Below are positions 1 to 9,325 of a stretch of 64,000 nt of DNA, one piece after another. This DNA comes from Kiritimatiellia bacterium (lineage in GTDB: Bacteria; Verrucomicrobiota; Kiritimatiellia; RFP12; UBA1067), in assembly GCA_017447805.1 (NCBI GenBank), contig JAFSMR010000032.1:1-64000 (forward strand), read 5' to 3'. Each line of letters starts with the position of its first letter. The stretch's first letter is position 1. The notes beneath the pieces are model-generated. The model did no database searches, had not been told where the DNA came from, and saw nothing but the letters and a program-made list of their open reading frames with translations. Made by a program: the position numbers and the translations under genes.

Positions 1-1
1 C

Positions 2-3000
2 ACCATTTCCGGCGTCGTCGTCACGAACGGCAGCACCAAGTCGACCTTCGCGCTCTTCTCCTCGGCGTCGTCCGGCGCGGAGATTCGCGACCTCACGGTC
101 GAGTCGTCGACCGTGACGAACCGCAACAACGCGATCTACATCGCGGGTCTCGTGAACGAGGTCGGGAGCGGCGTGCTGATCTCCAACTGCCACGCGCGGG
201 CGGACTGGCACGGCTGCTACACCGATTGGCTCTTCAGCGGCGCGTATCCGGCCTGCCAGTTCTACGGCCTCGCCGCCAGCGTGAGCGGCTCTGGGATCCG
301 CATCGTGGACTGCTCGGTCGAGGGCACGCTCGCGGGGATGACCGAGGCGTGCGGGTTCGTCGGCAGCGCGGAGATGAACGGCGGCGAGATCGCGCGCTGC
401 GCGGTCTACGCGAACGTCTCCGCGTCCACGAACCGCACGAACGGCGCGGCCTCCGGCTTCGCGGGCTCCCTCACGCTCGAGGGCGGCGCGACTATCGCTG
501 AGTGCTTCGCGGCGGGCTCGGTGCGCGCCTCCTCCACCGGCTCCGGCTTCGCGAACACGATCACGTTCCGCGATTCGGCCTCCTCGATCCGCGACTGCTA
601 CTCGGGCGTCGAGGTCTCGACCATCGGCAACCGCTACAGCGGCGGCTACAACGTGAGCGGCTTCGCCAACACCATTAGCGGCGCCTACGACGACGCCGGC
701 GCGCTCGTCACGAACTGCTGGTTTGGCGGTTCGTTGCGCGGCGGCTACCTGCAAAGCGCCTTCGCGCGCGAAGTAAACTATGCCACGCTTGCGAACTGCC
801 GCGCGGTGGGAGGGTCGCAGTCCTCTGCGACCGCCGGCGTCACGGCGCTCGATTCCGCCGCGGCGCGCGCCGCCGCCTCGTGGACAGGCTTCGACTTCGC
901 GGACACCTGGTCGCTGACCGAGGGCTCCACCACGCCCTACTTCGCGTGGTCGCTCACGACGAACGGCTGCTTCCGCGTCCTCGCGGAGGAGGACGAGGGC
1001 ACGGCCATCGCGCACCCCTACGACGCCGCCCCCGGCTCCAACGCCGCCATCTCCGCCGCCGCGGACGACGCCGACCTCTTCTTCTGCCAGTGGGTGGGCG
1101 GCGCGACCTACACCAACGCCGCCGTGAACCCGTCGGCGGTCCTCGCGGACAACCACCGCGCCGTGCGCGCCGTCTGGGGCAAGGCGATCTCCACGCCCGA
1201 GCAGCTCGCCGCCATCGCGGACGACCCCGCCGGCGTCTATGCGCTCGCGGCAGACATCGACCTTGCGGGCCTAGACTGGACGCCCATCTGCCAGGACGAA
1301 TACACGCCGTTCACCGGCACGCTCTACGGCAACGGCCACACGATCTCGAACCTCACGGTGAACACGGAGACCGCCCGCGCCGGTCTCTTCGGAGGACTTG
1401 GCACGGGCGCGGCGATCACCGACCTCGCGCTCGCGGACCCCGTCGTCCGGGGCGCGAACTGCGTCGGCACGCTCGCGGGATACGTAAGCGGCGCGACCAT
1501 CGCCGGCTGCGCCGTCGCGGGTGCGGACGTCGCGGCGACGTCCGAGCGGGCGGGTTGCTTCATCGGGCAGATCGAGGGCGAAACCTCGGTCTCGCGCTGC
1601 TCCGCCGCGGGCGACATCGAGGGCGCTGGCCGCTACGTCGGCGGGTTCGTCGGTTCCGCGGAGGGCTCCGCCGCGATCGAGAAGTGCTACGCGCTCGGCT
1701 CCGTGACGGGGACGGGCGGCGAGTGCTTCGGCGGGTTCGTCGGCTACGCCTACGGTGATTCGGTCTCGTTCTCCGAGTGCTTCGCGTGCGGCGCCGTCGC
1801 GGCGTCCGGACGCAGCAGCGTCGGCGGCTTCGCCGGCTACATCGGCTCCAGCCCCGCGATCTCCGACTGCTACGCGCTCGCGGACGCCCGAGGCTCCAGC
1901 TACGTCGGCGGCTTCGCCGGGCAGATCTACTACAGCGACACGACGTTCGCGCGCTGCTACGCCGCCGGCGCGTCGGTCGGCTCGTCCGACGTCGGCGGCT
2001 TCGCCGGGCGCCAATACCGCGGCTCGCCGTCCTTCACGGACTGCTTCCGCCCGGCGAACGCCCCCGGCGACGTCGGCTCGGCCGACCTCGTCGGCATCGC
2101 CGCGCTCGACGCGGCAGGCTTCCTCGACGCGGACAACTTTGCGGCCTACCACGTTCTGCGTGACGCCGGAAACGGCGTCGTCTGGTCGCAGATCGACGGC
2201 CGGACGCAGCCCTACTTCGCGTGGGGGCTCGTGGACGGCAAGATGATGCTCTCCGGCGCCATCTCGGGCACCGGCGGCGGCGCGATCACGGGACTCGGCG
2301 CCTACGCGCCCGGCACGGACGTCGCGATCGCCGCCGTCCCGGACGGCTCCGTGTTCCTCGGCTGGCTCGGCAACGCGCCCTACGCGGACGCCTCCGAAGA
2401 GGCGACCACGGTGAGGCTCGACAACTTCCGCATCGTGACCGCCGAGTTCGGCGCGCTCATCATGAACGTCGACCAGCTCGCCAATGTAACGAACGCGCTC
2501 TCCGGCTCCTACGCGCTCGGCGCGAACATCGACCTCGCCAACCAGACCTGGACGGCCATCGGCAACAACTCGACGCCGTTCAAGGGTTCGCTCTACGGAC
2601 GCGGCTACAAGATCTCGGGACTCAATCTCACCTCGTCGAGCGACTACGCAGGACTCTTCGGCGTCGTGCAGGACGCGACGCTTGACGGCATCGTAATCGA
2701 GGACGCGGATGTGGGCGGCTACCGCTATACCGGCGCGCTCGCGGGCGATGTGCGCGGCACGACGGCCATCCGCAACTGCTCCGCCTCCGGCATCGTCACG
2801 AACTCCAACGCCTACGCCGGGCTTCTCGTCGGGCGCGTGTACGGCCAGGGCGGCACGACATTCGAGAACTGCGCCGCCACCGGAACGGTCGTTTCCGCCG
2901 GAGAGAACACGGGCGGCCTCGTCGGCGGCATCTACCACTACAGCGCCACGTTCACGGACTGCTCCGCAGATGTCGCCGTCTCCGGCACGGGCGGCGGCAG

Positions 3001-6000
3001 CAAGGGCGGCTTCATCGGCGCCGTCCGCGATGGCTCGGCGACGGCTTCGTTCACGTGCTGCATCGCCGAAGGGGATGTGACGGCCACGAACGACTCCTCC
3101 AATGTCGGAGGCTTCATTGGCTATTCGAACAAGTCCTTGTCCTTCACCGACTGCGCCGCAACGGGCGACGTTGGCGGGAAGGGCGCGACGGGCGGCTTCA
3201 TAGGCAAAACGGAAAGCCAACCCTCCACCTTCGTACGCTCAACTGCATCGGGCGACGTGACGAATGTCTCGTCCTCGCAGTCGGGCGGATTCGTGGGGGC
3301 TTCAAGCTGCGCGGGGACGGTGTTCATTGACTGCGAGGCGGCGGGCGATGTGCGTTCCACCTCGTCCGAGACGGGCGGCTTCATCGGCTACACCTCCGCA
3401 TCCAACGAGTTTACGCGGTGCGTCGCGCAGGGCGCGGCGAGCGGCACCGGCAATGGCGGCGGGTTCGTCGGCAGCACGACGGGCGGCAATACGCAATACA
3501 TCTCCTGTGAGGCGCGCGGCTCCGTCAAGGCGACGGGAACGAATGCGGGTGGCTTCGCGGGCCAGACGACCGGTGGCGGCACGCGCTACGCCGAATGCCG
3601 CGCGCTCGGCAGCGCCGCCACGACGTCCAACCGCGCGGGCGGCTTCGCGGGCTATGTCTCGAACGCCAACGCCTTCTGGCGCTGCTTCTCCGCCGGCTCC
3701 GCCACCGCGAGCTACGAGGTCGGCGGCTTCCTCGGCTACAACAACGGCAGCGGCACGAGCGCGACCGAGTGCTTCGCGCTCGGCGACGCCACCGCAACGC
3801 GCACCGGCAACGATGCGATCGCCGGCGGCTTCCTCGGCTACGGCTACTACGGCATGGCGTGCACGGACTGCTACTGCCTCGGCACCGTCAAGGGCGAGCG
3901 GGCCGTCGGCGGCTTTGCGGGCCGCGTCTACGACTCCGGCAACACGTTCACGCGCTGCTACTCGGCGGGCGCGCTCGAGTGTTCCAGCACCTGGGCCGGC
4001 GCCTTTATTGGCTACCCGAGTCAATACGGCGACATCGCCGACTGCTTCGCCCTCTGCTCCGGCGACCTGCACGCCTTCGGCACCTCCACCGCCGGAACCT
4101 CGGAAGCGAAGGACGGCATCGCCGAGCTCGACGAGGCGGGCTTCAAGGATGCGGGCAACTTCGACGCCTTCCTCCTGACCGAATCCACGCCCTGGACGCA
4201 GGCCGACGGCCTCTCGCAGCCCTTCCTCGCGTGGAGCGCGCCGGACGGGCTCCTCGTCTACGCCTCCGTCGGCGGCAGCGCCCCGGGCACCGTGACCGGC
4301 GCGGGCGTCGCCTACGACCCCGGCGACGTGGCGACCGTGACCGCCTCGTCCGACATCGGCTTCTTCCTGCGCTGGACCGGCTCTACGCCCTACGCGAGCC
4401 GCACGAGCCCGACGACCACGATCAAGATGGACAACCACCGCGTCGCGGCCGTCGTCTTCGGCAAGCTCGTCACGACGCCCCAGGAGCTGGACGATGTCCG
4501 CAACGACCTCGCGGGCATCTACGGACTAAAGCGCGACATCGACCTCGCGGGCCGCGAGTGGACGCCACTCGGCTTCAACGGCGCCAAGTTCACGGGCGAA
4601 TTCTACGGGCGCGGCTACGCCATCGAGAACATGGTCTGCACAAACAGCCCCGGAACCCAACGCCACGGCCTTTTCGGCTTGACTGAGGGCGCGACGCTCG
4701 ACGGCATCGCCGTCTCCGGTATCGTGAAGGCCACCTCCTACTACACTGGCGGACTCGTCGGCTGCGCGAACGCGACGACCATAACCAACTGCAGCGCGGA
4801 CGTGACGGTCACCTCCACCTCGCAATATGTGGGCGGCCTCGTCGGCGCGATAGGGGAAGGCTCTACCATTGCCGGATGCCGCTCAGACGGCTTTGTCTCC
4901 GGCGCGGGCAATGTCGGCGGGTTCGTGGGCTACGTCAACAGCGCGAGCGTGACGGTATCCGATTGCGCGGCGCGCGGCGACGTGCGCTCCACTGGCAGCT
5001 ACTACGGTGGCTTCATCGGGCAGCTCTGCAACTCGAGCGCCACGTTGGACGGGTGCTGGAGCTCCGGCGCCGTCTGGGGCACGGGAGGAACCATTGGCTC
5101 GTTCATCGGCTACTACCGCAGCGGCGCCGTCCAGGATTGCGCTGTTTCGGCGGACGCGAACGGTCTGCGCCCTTTCTGCGGCAGCGGCTCGGCAACGGGC
5201 GAGACGCTTACGGCTGCGCAGGTGCAGGAACTTTCCGCTCTTTGGCCGTCCGTGAAAGACCGCGCCAGCGACGCAAAGCCGATTACGACCGCCGAGGAGC
5301 TTTTCGACGTCACGAATCACCTCGACGGCGTCTATGCGCTTGCGGCGGACATCGATCTCGACGGCGCGGCGTGGACGCCCATCGGCAACTCCTCCACCGG
5401 CTTCACCGGCGAGTTCTACGGGCAGAACCACAAGGTCACGGGCTTTGCTGTGAACCATGCGGCCTACGACGCCGGTTTCTTCGGCCGGATCGCCGGCGGG
5501 CGCGTGAGCGGCCTTTCGGTCTCCGGATCCGTCGAGAACACGAGCCGCTACACCGGCGGCTTCGCGGGCGAGATCGGCTCGTATTCGCTGGTGGACGGCT
5601 GCTCATTCACGGGGACTGTGACTGGCGCACAGCAGGATGTCGGCGGCTTCGTCGGCTACCTCCATGATAATCCCGTCGTCACGCGCTGCTGCGCTACGGA
5701 CGCGACGGTGACGCAGACTGGAAGCTCCGCCTCCTACACGGGCGGCTTCGCGGGCGAATGCTCGGGCTACGTCTCGGACTGCTACGCCATCGCGAGCGTG
5801 ACTTCGCCATACCGCTACGTCGGCGGCTTCGCGGGGTCTGCGGGCAACACAATCGCCATGTGCTATTGCTCTGCAACCATTGATGCCTCGAACTCGTATC
5901 GCGGCGCGTTCGCGGGGAACGGCGGCACGATGACCGGTTGCTACTACGACTCCGGCAAGACGGAACTCCTCGCCGTGAACAACGCCGCAAAGGACGGTGT

Positions 6001-6514
6001 CACGGCGGTCTCTTCCGATGCGATGAAGAACGCGACCTCCTTCCCGGCCTTTGACTTCGACAAGACATGGCGAATCGACGAAGGGGAGACAATGCCGTAT
6101 CTGCGGACATTCCTTGTGCAGCTCACGGGCTTCCAGTCCTTCCTTGAGGAATATGGGCTTGATGCGAATACCGACCCGCTGACCGTTACGAATGGCATCC
6201 CGCTCATTGCGCGCTATGTTTACGGCATCGTGCCGATGACCGCGACGACGGATGTCAACGGGCGGCCGCTTGTGGATTTCACCGTGAGCGATGGAGTGCC
6301 GACATTCACCCTTGCCCCGCAGAAGAACGCCGACGAATACGGTCTCGTATTCTCGGTCAAATGGTCGCGGACTCTCTCGCCATGGCAGACCATCGACGAA
6401 ATTCGCTTCGATGCAGATAACGACGGCGACGACAGTGCCTGCCATCCACTAGTCAACACCGCCGACGACCCGCACATGTTCTTCAAGTACCGTCTTGCCA
6501 TCAAAAACGAATAG
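2..6514 (+). CDS. Giant GLUG-repeat surface/secreted protein, 5' end outside window
   Basis: The reading frame is open from base 2 and reads through typical repeat sequence, so the first GTG (113) is internal and the gene begins upstream of the window; about 2170 codons are visible. Dozens of short repeats of the form GGFVGY/GGFAGQ followed by a Cys-containing strand (SxCYA, DCYAL) are GLUG motifs, expected to build a long beta-solenoid. Super-modules each begin with a DIDLAG...W(T)PI..FTG.LYG block (near nt 1190, 2460, 4470, 5280); three of the module ends resemble InlB B-repeats (SVFLGWLG-like). The last ~130 residues (from FLEEYGLDANTDP) form a distinct C-terminal module, perhaps for sorting. 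Likely an adhesin or polysaccharide-binding exoprotein (family inference). G+C and NNC/NNG codon use are far higher than in argB onward. Confidence 0.85.
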   Translation, partial: TISGVVVTNGSTKSTFALFSSASSGAEIRDLTVESSTVTNRNNAIYIAGLVNEVGSGVLISNCHARADWHGCYTDWLFSGAYPACQFYGLAASVSGSGIRIVDCSVEGTLAGMTEACGFVGSAEMNGGEIARCAVYANVSASTNRTNGAASGFAGSLTLEGGATIAECFAAGSVRASSTGSGFANTITFRDSASSIRDCYSGVEVSTIGNRYSGGYNVSGFANTISGAYDDAGALVTNCWFGGSLRGGYLQSAFAREVNYATLANCRAVGGSQSSATAGVTALDSAAARAAASWTGFDFADTWSLTEGSTTPYFAWSLTTNGCFRVLAEEDEGTAIAHPYDAAPGSNAAISAAADDADLFFCQWVGGATYTNAAVNPSAVLADNHRAVRAVWGKAISTPEQLAAIADDPAGVYALAADIDLAGLDWTPICQDEYTPFTGTLYGNGHTISNLTVNTETARAGLFGGLGTGAAITDLALADPVVRGANCVGTLAGYVSGATIAGCAVAGADVAATSERAGCFIGQIEGETSVSRCSAAGDIEGAGRYVGGFVGSAEGSAAIEKCYALGSVTGTGGECFGGFVGYAYGDSVSFSECFACGAVAASGRSSVGGFAGYIGSSPAISDCYALADARGSSYVGGFAGQIYYSDTTFARCYAAGASVGSSDVGGFAGRQYRGSPSFTDCFRPANAPGDVGSADLVGIAALDAAGFLDADNFAAYHVLRDAGNGVVWSQIDGRTQPYFAWGLVDGKMMLSGAISGTGGGAITGLGAYAPGTDVAIAAVPDGSVFLGWLGNAPYADASEEATTVRLDNFRIVTAEFGALIMNVDQLANVTNALSGSYALGANIDLANQTWTAIGNNSTPFKGSLYGRGYKISGLNLTSSSDYAGLFGVVQDATLDGIVIEDADVGGYRYTGALAGDVRGTTAIRNCSASGIVTNSNAYAGLLVGRVYGQGGTTFENCAATGTVVSAGENTGGLVGGIYHYSATFTDCSADVAVSGTGGGSKGGFIGAVRDGSATASFTCCIAEGDVTATNDSSNVGGFIGYSNKSLSFTDCAATGDVGGKGATGGFIGKTESQPSTFVRSTASGDVTNVSSSQSGGFVGASSCAGTVFIDCEAAGDVRSTSSETGGFIGYTSASNEFTRCVAQGAASGTGNGGGFVGSTTGGNTQYISCEARGSVKATGTNAGGFAGQTTGGGTRYAECRALGSAATTSNRAGGFAGYVSNANAFWRCFSAGSATASYEVGGFLGYNNGSGTSATECFALGDATATRTGNDAIAGGFLGYGYYGMACTDCYCLGTVKGERAVGGFAGRVYDSGNTFTRCYSAGALECSSTWAGAFIGYPSQYGDIADCFALCSGDLHAFGTSTAGTSEAKDGIAELDEAGFKDAGNFDAFLLTESTPWTQADGLSQPFLAWSAPDGLLVYASVGGSAPGTVTGAGVAYDPGDVATVTASSDIGFFLRWTGSTPYASRTSPTTTIKMDNHRVAAVVFGKLVTTPQELDDVRNDLAGIYGLKRDIDLAGREWTPLGFNGAKFTGEFYGRGYAIENMVCTNSPGTQRHGLFGLTEGATLDGIAVSGIVKATSYYTGGLVGCANATTITNCSADVTVTSTSQYVGGLVGAIGEGSTIAGCRSDGFVSGAGNVGGFVGYVNSASVTVSDCAARGDVRSTGSYYGGFIGQLCNSSATLDGCWSSGAVWGTGGTIGSFIGYYRSGAVQDCAVSADANGLRPFCGSGSATGETLTAAQVQELSALWPSVKDRASDAKPITTAEELFDVTNHLDGVYALAADIDLDGAAWTPIGNSSTGFTGEFYGQNHKVTGFAVNHAAYDAGFFGRIAGGRVSGLSVSGSVENTSRYTGGFAGEIGSYSLVDGCSFTGTVTGAQQDVGGFVGYLHDNPVVTRCCATDATVTQTGSSASYTGGFAGECSGYVSDCYAIASVTSPYRYVGGFAGSAGNTIAMCYCSATIDASNSYRGAFAGNGGTMTGCYYDSGKTELLAVNNAAKDGVTAVSSDAMKNATSFPAFDFDKTWRIDEGETMPYLRTFLVQLTGFQSFLEEYGLDANTDPLTVTNGIPLIARYVYGIVPMTATTDVNGRPLVDFTVSDGVPTFTLAPQKNADEYGLVFSVKWSRTLSPWQTIDEIRFDADNDGDDSACHPLVNTADDPHMFFKYRLAIKNE

Positions 6515-6903
6515 TCGAGTCTTGCATCCACACGGTTTGGCAAGTGCAGAACCCGCTTGGGTCGTCCTGTAGGCTTGCCGACAACAACGAGTGTCTTCAA
6601 GAGAGAATTAGCTGCGAACAGGAATGTTTTGCTGTTCGTTTGCGCAAAGACGCTCTTTACGAGCGATTTGCATGTGCGATCCACAACGGGATTTTGTATT
6701 AATATGCTCCATGGCGCAACCTTTTCTTGGTTTCCAACTGCATATTAAAGCAGATTTGGGAAAGTCTCGCCACCCTAGTTCTCGGAAGAAATTACTTTTG
6801 GCTTTTAGCAAGAATGGGATGCATCGGCAACTCAAGAACAATGCGAATCACACATTGAAAACCTTAAAAAAGCACATCAATAAGTTGCACTTGGTCGCAA
6901 TGT
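6515..6903. other. Non-coding spacer, no feature recognised
   Basis: This stretch follows the GLUG gene stop. Short open frames exist on both strands but none has a family-like sequence or a credible ribosome site. Base composition falls abruptly here from very G+C-rich to A+T-rich. No terminator hairpin with a T-run was seen. Confidence 0.5.
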
Positions 6904-7113
6904 GTTGATTTCCGGTATTTTGTTTTGATTATTGGAAATCAACAGGTTGTTTTTCGTCGTTGGGTTTTCATTATCGAAAAATTACCGGTTGATTTCCGTC
7001 GTTGAGTTTTGAATATCGGAAAACAACTGGTCGTTTTCCTTCGACTGATTTCAAATGATGTAAAACAACCAGTTGTTTTGGGTTGTTTAGTTTTCATTAT
7101 CGAAAAGCAAATG
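6904..7113. repeat. Five tandem 42-bp units, each an imperfect hairpin
   Basis: Units start at 6904, 6946, 6988, 7030 and 7072, each exactly 42 bp, with a truncated sixth start (GTTGCAAAT) at 7114. Each begins GTTGATTTCC/GTTGTTTT and most end in GGAAA(T/A)CAAC or a degenerate form of it. Ends within a unit are therefore complementary: unit 1 has perfect 10-bp arms, unit 3 near-perfect 11-bp arms. The middle (GTCGTTGAGTTTTGAATATC-like) is less palindromic. The array ends about 115 bp before the argB promoter. It is not protein-coding in any convincing way. It could act in DNA bending (42 bp is four helical turns), protein binding or transcript termination; function unknown. Confidence 0.9.
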
Positions 7114-7206
7114 GTTGCAAATAGGGCATTGCAAACCAGAGATAGTATTGTTATACGGGGAAAAGTTGGTGCAGTGGGCGCCGCGCGGTTTTTTACCTGG
7201 ACCCCC

Positions 7207-7235
7207 TAGACTATACTGGGGAAATATGGTAAAAT
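7207..7235 (+). promoter_or_regulatory. Predicted promoter of the argB operon
   Basis: A TAAAAT -10 box lies at 7230-7235 in the context TGGTAAAATA, with a weak TAGACT -35 box at 7207-7212 and 17-bp spacing. Initiation would fall at about 7242, only a few bases before the argB ATG, so the transcript would be essentially leaderless. Confidence 0.55.
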
Positions 7236-7244
7236 ATGCGGCCC

Positions 7245-8105
7245 ATGGACAAATTTCAGATAGCGGTGGCAAAAGCGGCGGTTTTAACCGAGGCTCTGCC
7301 TTATATTATCGATTTTAGAGGGTCGGTCGTTCTCGTCAAGATTGGCGGAAGCGTAATGGAGGTAGAAGAAAATCTCGACTCCATAATCGCCGATATAACA
7401 TTCATGAATTCAGTCGGCATGAAGGTTGTAATTGTTCATGGCGGCGGCAAGGCAATTTCTAAAGCGATAAAAGAATCTGGCCACGAGGTGAAGTTCGTCG
7501 GCGGGCTTAGGGTAACCGATGAAAACACAATCGAGACAGTCCGAAAGACGCTCAATAATGTAGTGAATCCCGATTTGGTGAGGCGTCTTTTGGCGCGCGG
7601 GATAAATGCGCGGCCGATTCATGGCAATTGGATATTCGGTGCAGTCAAGATAACCGAGCCCGATCGAGGGTATGTAGGGCGAATCGTAAGCGTGGATGCG
7701 CGGCCGGTGCAGCAGATGCTCGATGCGGGAATCATACCTGTAGTAACTCCGCTTGGCACAGGCGTAGAAGACCAGCATCTCTACAACATAAACGCCGATG
7801 TCGCGGCGGCCGCGCTTGCCAAAGAGCTCAAGGTGAGGAAGTTCGCGCTCGTGAGCGATATGCCGGGGCTCTTGAGAGACCCGAGCGACGAGACGACGCT
7901 GCTTTCTACGCTGCATATTTCTTCAGTCGCTCGTCTCAAGTCGGATGGGGTGATTTCCGGCGGGATGCTCCCGAAAATCGATAGCTGCGTAGAAGCGATT
8001 GAAAACGGCGTAAGAAAAGTCCATCTTGTCGACGGCAGGATGGCGCATTCACTTTTATTGGAAATATTCACGCACGATGGCGTGGGAACGGAGATAATAG
8101 AATGA
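7245..8105 (+). CDS. argB: Acetylglutamate kinase
   Basis: Phosphorylates N-acetyl-L-glutamate with ATP, the second step of arginine biosynthesis, in the cytoplasm. The 286-residue product has the amino-acid-kinase motifs: VKIGGSVM near the N-terminus, VHGGGKAIS, and a C-terminal SGGMLPKI. The start at 7245 (MDKFQIAVAKAAVL) matches the usual N-terminal helix of the family; the in-frame ATG at 7236 would lie on top of the predicted transcription start and add three residues. There is no Shine-Dalgarno sequence, consistent with leaderless initiation. The long N-terminal helix is typical of hexameric, arginine-inhibited enzymes (family knowledge). Its stop overlaps the argD start by 4 bp, and it heads the 7245-15102 gene run. 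Confidence 0.96.
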   Translation: MDKFQIAVAKAAVLTEALPYIIDFRGSVVLVKIGGSVMEVEENLDSIIADITFMNSVGMKVVIVHGGGKAISKAIKESGHEVKFVGGLRVTDENTIETVRKTLNNVVNPDLVRRLLARGINARPIHGNWIFGAVKITEPDRGYVGRIVSVDARPVQQMLDAGIIPVVTPLGTGVEDQHLYNINADVAAAALAKELKVRKFALVSDMPGLLRDPSDETTLLSTLHISSVARLKSDGVISGGMLPKIDSCVEAIENGVRKVHLVDGRMAHSLLLEIFTHDGVGTEIIE

Positions 8106-9319
8106 GCAACAATTCACAGGAAATACTCGAGACATACCGCAAGTCGATTATGCCTACATACGCGCCCTCGATTGCGTTGTCGAGCGGCAGGGGCGTAACG
8201 GTTCGCGATGTAGACGGGCTTATTCTCTATGATTTCACGAGCGGAATCGGTATTCACAATGTCGGCCATTCCAATCCGAAGGTAGTAAAGGCTGTTCAAG
8301 ATCAGGCGGCGCAATTGATGCATTCTTCGAATCTTTTCGTGAACGAACCTTCCACGAGACTCGCGGCGAAGCTCGTTCAGCTATCCGGTCTTGGCGGCAA
8401 GGTGTTTTTCTGCAATTCCGGCGCGGAAGCGAATGAAGCGGCGATCAAGCTCGCGCGCAAGTGGGGCAATGCGAATGGCGGGAGATACGAAATCGTCACG
8501 ATGCGCCAGGGCTTCCACGGCAGGACGCTCGCGACTGTTACAGCTACAGGGCAGGGATGGTGCCAAGATGGCTACGACCCTCTTCCGGTCGGTTTTGTCT
8601 ATGCCGATTTCAACGATATCGAATCGGTAAAGGCGGCGGTTAACGAAAAGACTGTCGCGATTATGCTAGAAGCCGTTCAGGGCGAAGGCGGCGTGATGCC
8701 GGCGAGCGAAGAATTCATGCGTGGCGTGAGAGCGCTTTGCGATGAAAAGAATCTTTTGATGATTTGCGATGAAGTGCAGTCTGGCATGGGCCGCACGGGA
8801 ACATGGTTTGCTTGGCAGGGTTATGACATAAAGCCAGATCTTTTTACTCTAGCGAAATCTCTCGCTGGCGGAATTCCGATGGGTGCGCTTGTTTCCAACG
8901 AGCGCTTCGCGGATGTCTTTACGCCTTCGAGCCACGCATCTACTTTCGGCGGCAATCCAGTTGCAGCTGCGGCGGCGCTCGCGGTAATCGACATAATCGA
9001 ATCTGATGGGCTTTTAGCGAAGGCGACCGAACTCGGCACGCTTCTCATGGAAGCGCTCAAGGCGGAAGTCGACAAATACGACAAGCTCCTCGAAGTTCGC
9101 GGAAAAGGCTTGATGATCGGCCTCGTCGTAGATGGCGAGGCAAAGCCTATCGTGCAGGCGTTGCAAGATCAAGGCTTGCTCGCGCTTACGGCAGGGCCGA
9201 ACGTCGTCAGATTCTTGCCGCCGCTCGTTTTGAAGCAGGAAGATCTCGAAGAAGCGGTCGATATGATTTCCGATGCGCTGGATTGCGTTTATGGCGACGA
9301 GGAAGGAAGTGAGGACTGA
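8102..9319 (+). CDS. argD: Acetylornithine aminotransferase
   Basis: A 405-residue class III PLP-dependent aminotransferase. It converts N-acetylglutamate semialdehyde to N-acetylornithine (arginine route) and may also serve lysine biosynthesis. Visible motifs: NSGAEANEAAIKLARKW, the MICDEVQSGMGRTG loop, and the PLP lysine in TLAKSLAGGIPMGA. The length is normal for the family. The ATG lies inside the argB stop (ATGA), indicating translational coupling, and lysS follows after 6 bp. ArgD, GabT and RocD enzymes look alike, but pairing with argB supports ArgD. Confidence 0.95.
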   Translation: MSNNSQEILETYRKSIMPTYAPSIALSSGRGVTVRDVDGLILYDFTSGIGIHNVGHSNPKVVKAVQDQAAQLMHSSNLFVNEPSTRLAAKLVQLSGLGGKVFFCNSGAEANEAAIKLARKWGNANGGRYEIVTMRQGFHGRTLATVTATGQGWCQDGYDPLPVGFVYADFNDIESVKAAVNEKTVAIMLEAVQGEGGVMPASEEFMRGVRALCDEKNLLMICDEVQSGMGRTGTWFAWQGYDIKPDLFTLAKSLAGGIPMGALVSNERFADVFTPSSHASTFGGNPVAAAAALAVIDIIESDGLLAKATELGTLLMEALKAEVDKYDKLLEVRGKGLMIGLVVDGEAKPIVQALQDQGLLALTAGPNVVRFLPPLVLKQEDLEEAVDMISDALDCVYGDEEGSED

Positions 9320-9325
9320 TTAGCG

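Noticed and set aside
1271-3220. Long Arg/Glu-rich open frame opposite the GLUG gene
   Set aside because: It mirrors the G+C-rich repeat gene; composition is low-complexity and no family-like sequence or ribosome site is seen.
6557-6748. Transposase or repressor fragment (GRPVGLP-like)
   Set aside because: The similarity is only a few residues and no helix-turn-helix or catalytic motif follows.
6904-7113. CRISPR array
   Set aside because: Units are directly adjacent with no spacers, the units themselves drift, and no cas gene is nearby.
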